A DNA stretch of 64,000 nucleotides from Filosporella fistucella. Taxonomy: Eukaryota; Ascomycota; Leotiomycetes; Helotiales. Below are positions 59,542 to 64,000 of the stretch, piece after piece; within the stretch, counting starts at the first letter, position 1; every line of letters starts with the position of its first letter. Location: the NCBI GenBank assembly GCA_030077755.1, contig JAQJZZ010000010.1:5828001-5892000 (forward strand), given 5' to 3'. Under the pieces are notes generated by a model. The model ran no database searches. It saw nothing but the letters and a program-made list of their open reading frames with translations, and was not told the origin of the DNA. The position numbers and the translations under genes are program-made.

Positions 59542-60077
59542 ACATATCCCAAAATTCTATTGTCGTCAAAACTTGGAATTATTATACCACAAGTAATAAT
59601 AGAATATCACTTTCCATATATCTCTTTACTCGTCCTAGTCAATATACTAAGCTGGTGCCATCGTCGCCACTCTATCGCGGTCAACACTCAGAACTGTCCC
59701 GTTGCGACAATAGTAGAAGCCGCTATCCTTTCATGTCCACCTTTCATTCCGCAAATACATAATCCATGCAGCTTTTCGAATTCCTATATACTCCTATCAC
59801 CCTCATCCAGGCTAATACCATCTTCCATCGACATAGCATCCCAGCCAAACCCCGTGTAGAGGGGGAGTTCTCTTTCAAATGTGGATGAGGTTGAAAGACG
59901 TGGGGCGAACCAAGCGCTATATAGAGCCTGTCGGCAATACTTCGGGAAATTTTGACGTGAATCTTGTTTCTGCTCTGCTGAATAGGGACTGTGGTTGAAA
60001 ACCTCTCGAACCACTCTCCCCCGACGAACTTGTAATACTGTAGCCATCGACAAAGTTTATTGCTCAGAGGTTTACCA

Positions 60078-60420
60078 ACTTGTTACGACGAATTTCTAGT
60101 ATTGGATCACAAATTTGCTGATATGGAAGTATGGTAGACAACCTCGACCTCCCCCTGATGACGAACGTGTTACGTAACTTCATTGAAGCAGTGAATTATT
60201 CCGAGAGTTTAATTACCTATCACGAGGAACATGTAGCATCAAGTCACTAACGGATCAATTGTCTATTACAACGGGCTTATAGCATCACAATTACCGAGGG
60301 ATAAGCCGCCTGAGGGTCACCCATCTATCACGACGAGCTTTGTATCAAGTCATCGAAAGAGCAAGTAATTCAAGTTCACACATCTCTCACGGCGAGCTTG
60401 TGAATACAACCTAAGATGAT
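60078..60420. repeat. Diverged repeats with a CTATCACGACGAGCTT-like core
   Basis: A core like CATCTATCACGACGAGCTT, often followed by a GTATCAAGTCA-like stretch, recurs near 60215, 60262, 60323 and 60381, with a weaker copy at 60078. Spacing varies from 47 to 61 bp among the last four. This looks like an old tandem duplication. Confidence 0.6.
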
Positions 60421-61146
60421 TAGCATCATGTGATAATTGCCCTTTGTTGCACATCACAGTTTTGCGACCATCTTTAGACGCTGAAATGCCTCTAAGAGCT
60501 GTCGCGTCAGGTGACTGTCACTGCACTGAGCCGAGCCCCTGAATTAAGTACGAGCGCACCAATTGAAGACCTTCAAAATATAATTATATAATCGCTCCAT
60601 CCCACCGGTTGTAATTTCAGATGCTTTACCACAAGAACGGTACTCGTCACGGATCAACAGAGCTTAACCTTAACAAGATCGATGCAGCATTTTCAATTGG
60701 TTGAATCGCACTCAGTGTACCTGTCAGCACTCTTTTTTTCAGCGAAGGGTATCTGTCTCGTCCGTGCCGTAAACACTTTATATGAGATTTGGGTGCTTTA
60801 GGTAAGCCAAGATGAATTGAGCTTCACGAGCTTGGGTATGTTACGGTTGTTGGTGGGATAGAGTCTAAAATGATATCTGGGACGAACGTGGCAGGGTACG
60901 TCTATTGACGTCTACCTTGCCTTTAAGTGACATCTGTATTTGCAAATTGATGTTTACGAGCAGGCTGCGCCTTTTGCCCCTAGGAGGGTTCTAAAAATTT
61001 GTTGATTGTTGGCATAAGAGCTCAAGTACATATGAGCCATTCGAATTCTTTAATTCCCCTCTATCCTCCGTCCACAATCATCCCTTCCAGTCATCTGCTA
61101 TTTGTAAACATTTCACCCCAACCTGTTTCCACCAAAGATAATCATA

Positions 61147-62926
61147 ATGCTCTTCAAACTTCCTCTCCTGGGAGTTATTCTCCCTCTTGCGGCAGCTCAA
61201 ACATATTGTCCTCTTGTTGGCCACGACTATGCTGCACCACAGAAACTGTCTTCAAGCAAAGCTTTTCAAGCAGCACTCGGCAACTTTACTGCACTACTCG
61301 CCCACGCTCACGATACCAGAAGCACTTCATACGGTCCTCTTTTCGACGGAGTAAACACCTCTTACTCTGTCGAGATATTCTCCACCCACGAATCAAAACC
61401 TTTATTCACAACTCACTCCACGGCACCATCCGTAGCCAACTCTTCGGTCGGCGTCAAGAAAATTGACTCAAACACAGTATACCGAGTAGGCAGTATCACA
61501 AAAGCCTTTACAGTATGGACATTCCTCATCCACGCCGGAGACAGCAAATTCAACGACCCCATCACCAAGTACATACCTGAACTCAAAGCTGCTGCTGCCT
61601 CCGCAAGCGCATCCCAGAACCCCATCGACTCTGTCTCCTGGAACGACGTCACAATTGGTGAACTCGCAAGCCAGAAGTCAGGAATAGGAAGAGATTACGC
61701 TGGGTTCGGTGAGCTAGCTGGACAATTTTTTCCCGATCCAAATCCCCTCTCACATGGACTTCCACCTTTGAGTGCTGCCGATGAGCTGGTATGTGTAGGT
61801 GGAGCCGATTGTACACGGGCAAAGTTCTTTGCAGGGTTCACGAAGAGACATCCTGTTTATCCATCTGCTACTGCGCCGATATACTCGAATGCCGCGTTTA
61901 TGCTCTTGGCGTATGCTCTGGAGAATATCACTGGGAAAGACTTTCCTACACTGGCAAATGAAGCGTTCATCCAGCCGTTGAATCTTACTGGGTCGTCGTG
62001 GCAATTTCCAATGAATAATGATATGGGCATTGTTGTCCCAGGTTCAGCATGGGGTATGGATCTTGGCGATGAGACTGCGTGAGTACCGCCACTTGCACGC
62101 AGTACACGAATTCAAATTGACAAACATTTATAGTGCTGGAGGAATGTACTCCACAATCACCGACCTCTCCACCATCGGCCGCTCTATCCTCACCTCCTCC
62201 CTCCTCCCACCAGCTCTCACCCGCCGTTGGCTCCAACCCACAGGCATAATCTCAGTGATGAACAAAGCCGTCGGCGCCCCCTGGGAAATCCATCGTATCC
62301 AACCCTCTTCCATATCCGGCATCACAGACCTCTACGCCAAATCCGGGGATCTACCTGGCTACTCGGCACAACTAATCATGATCCCAGAATGGGACATGGG
62401 ATTTAGTATTCTTGCTGCAGGAAAGACGTCAAATCCAGATGCTTCTCTCATCGCAAACATGATTACAGATGTTGTTCTCCCAGCTGTGCATGTAGCGGCA
62501 AGAGAAGAAGCAGATGCTAAATACTGCGGTACTTATGTCTCCATCGACAAACATCTCAACTCAAGCGTAACCATCAAAACCGACGCTTCTATCCCAGGCC
62601 TTATAATCTCCTCTTGGATCAGCAACGGAACAGACGAATTGAAAGACGGTATCGGTGCACCGAGCACAAGATTATGGCCTTCGGGTCTGACGAGAGAACT
62701 TGCGAATGGGGACACGGAAGTAAGATATAGAGCTCAATTGGAGAATCCTCTGAAACCTAATATTGGAGGCACGTTTGGAGAGGGATGTCAATGGTGGTTT
62801 GGGGTTGATGGGACGTATTACGGTTCTGTGGCGAGTGATGAGTGGGTCATTACTCTAGGAAAGGATGGGAAGGCTAAGAGTGTGAGCCCGAGGATTTTGA
62901 GGGTGGTTTTGGAGAGGAAGAAGTAG
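61147..62926 (+). CDS. Secreted beta-lactamase-like serine hydrolase, 574 aa
   Basis: Two exons (61147-62078, 62134-62926) with a GTGAGT..TAG intron give 574 residues. A signal peptide is clear (LFKLPLLGVILPLAAAQ). The class C beta-lactamase/esterase fold is marked by the nucleophile motif S116-I-T-K119 in YRVGSITKAFT, the second motif Y246-S-N248 in APIYSNAAFMLL, and GGMYSTITDLSTIGRSIL read across the splice. A C-terminal beta-rich domain of about 150 residues (from about 420) follows, as in fungal LACTB-type secreted proteins. Several N-glycosylation sequons (NFT, NTS, NSS, NLT) fit secretion. Such fungal proteins are esterases, peptidases or detoxifying lactonases; true penicillinase activity is not implied. 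Confidence 0.93.
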
Positions 62927-64000
62927 ATGCTGGCTGTGAAATGTGGCTGTGTACGTTTTTGAGTGTTATTTGCGAGAGCCAGTTGTAAATTTAGTGGTTA
63001 GAATATTCTTGTATAGTATGGATTAATTTTGATGATCATAGGTTAAGAATATATCCCACAAGGATGGCTCTGCTGTACGCATTTCGACTCTAAGATTTAA
63101 ATATCTGCATATCATGATTGCCAGAGCCAGAGCTCCAGCAAATCTTCTAATTATTACACTATCCACCAAGTAGAAGGAAGGAAGAATGTAAAGTAGTCCA
63201 TATCCATCTCAACACTAACAGCCTGCCTACTAATGGAAAGCCATCCACCGAACCGTCCCTCCAAAACCAGCCACCACCTTCTATAATCCGAAACATCAAA
63301 TTCCTCCTCGATCAGTCGGCATCTTAAATCAAGAATTTTACTAGAGAGTGTAAGGTCAGGTCAAGACTGAGACGCGAGAAGGAAATCTAAATACGACTCA
63401 TGAGCCTAAGCACTAAATTGGACAGCATAGATCCTCGTTCCGCCCACGCGGCTTCAACAAATCAGTTCGGTGGTTCACCTTCGCTTTGGAGGGGGTGGCG
63501 GGGTTTTTGGATCGTTTGCTTGATTATTTTTGAAAACATGATATTTCCACGTTCCCTTTTTTCCTTGAATTCGTTTTTGGGCTTTCGACTAAATTGTGAT
63601 GGTATTTTCTGGCATGTGAAGGCACCATCCAAAGTCTGTGGCTAGAACAGTACCAGGTATCTCGCGCAATCCCATATCAGAGAACGAGCATAGTCTGAAA
63701 CTGACTTCTCCAAGAATCCAGCCATCTCCCAAGAATTTGCGATACCCATGTAGATCTACTATCTACACTCTAGGTTCTTCCTGCATAAAAAGAGCGGTAA
63801 GCCAGGAGGAAACTTAACAAGTTTCTCCGACCAATACCCAGCTTCCTCTTTTCGACTGTGCGAGATCTGATCTTAATCCCTTCTTTCTCGAAAGCTCCTC
63901 CACTAGAGAGATACACGACCCTCACTATTACGGATCCCGAGTAGGTCGAGATAAGCGAGGGGTGGAAAAGGAGGGCGTATCTCCGATCGACTGCGCTTTG
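62927..64000. other. Intergenic, right edge of the window
   Basis: It contains the 3' UTR of the serine-hydrolase gene. One 81-codon open frame on the plus strand (63400-63645) has no family features. The last 250 bp or so could be the 5' leader of a gene that begins beyond the window. Confidence 0.4.

Larger units (their letters stand above)
59091..61146. other. 2-kb repeat-bearing spacer
   Basis: The left half is strongly AT-rich and holds a 74-bp tandem array (59320-59541). The middle holds diverged repeats (60078-60420). A minus-strand open frame of 84 codons from an ATG at 60046 to 59784 has a natural-looking composition (LYTGFGWDAMSMEDGISLDEG), but I do not recognise it. The right end is the promoter of the serine-hydrolase gene. 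Confidence 0.5.

Noticed and set aside
1..64000. CRISPR array, insertion sequence, prophage or bacterial operon
   Set aside because: The repeats seen are few, irregular or AT-rich tandem units without spacers, and the genes are spliced fungal genes.

Overview
The window looks like nuclear DNA from a filamentous ascomycete (Pezizomycotina), most likely a leotiomycete. Genes are dense and carry short GT-AG introns of about 45-190 nt, often with a CTAAC or CTGAC branch-point-like sequence. They include families typical of these fungi: velvet, HET, Zn2Cys6, DUF7580 and DUF3602. The class is an inference from gene content and protein style, not from a phylogenetic marker. I found no CRISPR array, rRNA gene or convincing tRNA gene. 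All gene models were built by reading splice sites by eye and checking that phases join exactly.

Layout. 1-11 kb: one small DUF3602 gene, a 5'-truncated DUF7580 gene remnant, then about 7 kb with no recognisable gene. 11-19.5 kb: housekeeping and regulation, with the velvet regulator velB, a divergent ERD1-like/PEX10 pair and a HET-domain gene. 19.6-29.8 kb: a metabolic block with an MFS sugar porter, a DUF1479 putative oxygenase, a carotenoid-oxygenase-family enzyme and a DHA1-type exporter. The two oxygenase genes converge with 51 bp between them. 30-43 kb: a small secreted RlpA/barwin-like protein, a Bem46-like hydrolase, a LYAR-type zinc-finger protein, an NF-X1-type protein (FAP1/NFX1 family) and the succinate dehydrogenase iron-sulphur subunit SdhB. 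45-55.7 kb: an SDR, a Zn2Cys6 regulator, a GH78-like glycosidase divergent from an MFS sugar porter, and a bZIP regulator. 57-63 kb: an MBOAT/wax-synthase-like acyltransferase, a repeat-bearing spacer and a secreted beta-lactamase-like serine hydrolase.

How genes may work together (inference). The GH78-like enzyme and the sugar porter share a promoter region that carries CTCGTACC four times at 10/20/10-bp spacing. With the flanking Zn2Cys6 and bZIP genes this looks like a compact sugar-utilisation locus. The DUF1479 and carotenoid-oxygenase pair, flanked by two transporters, could form a small catabolic or apocarotenoid cluster. VelB, SdhB, PEX10, ERD1-like, the LYAR-type protein and the NF-X1-type protein are conserved core genes.
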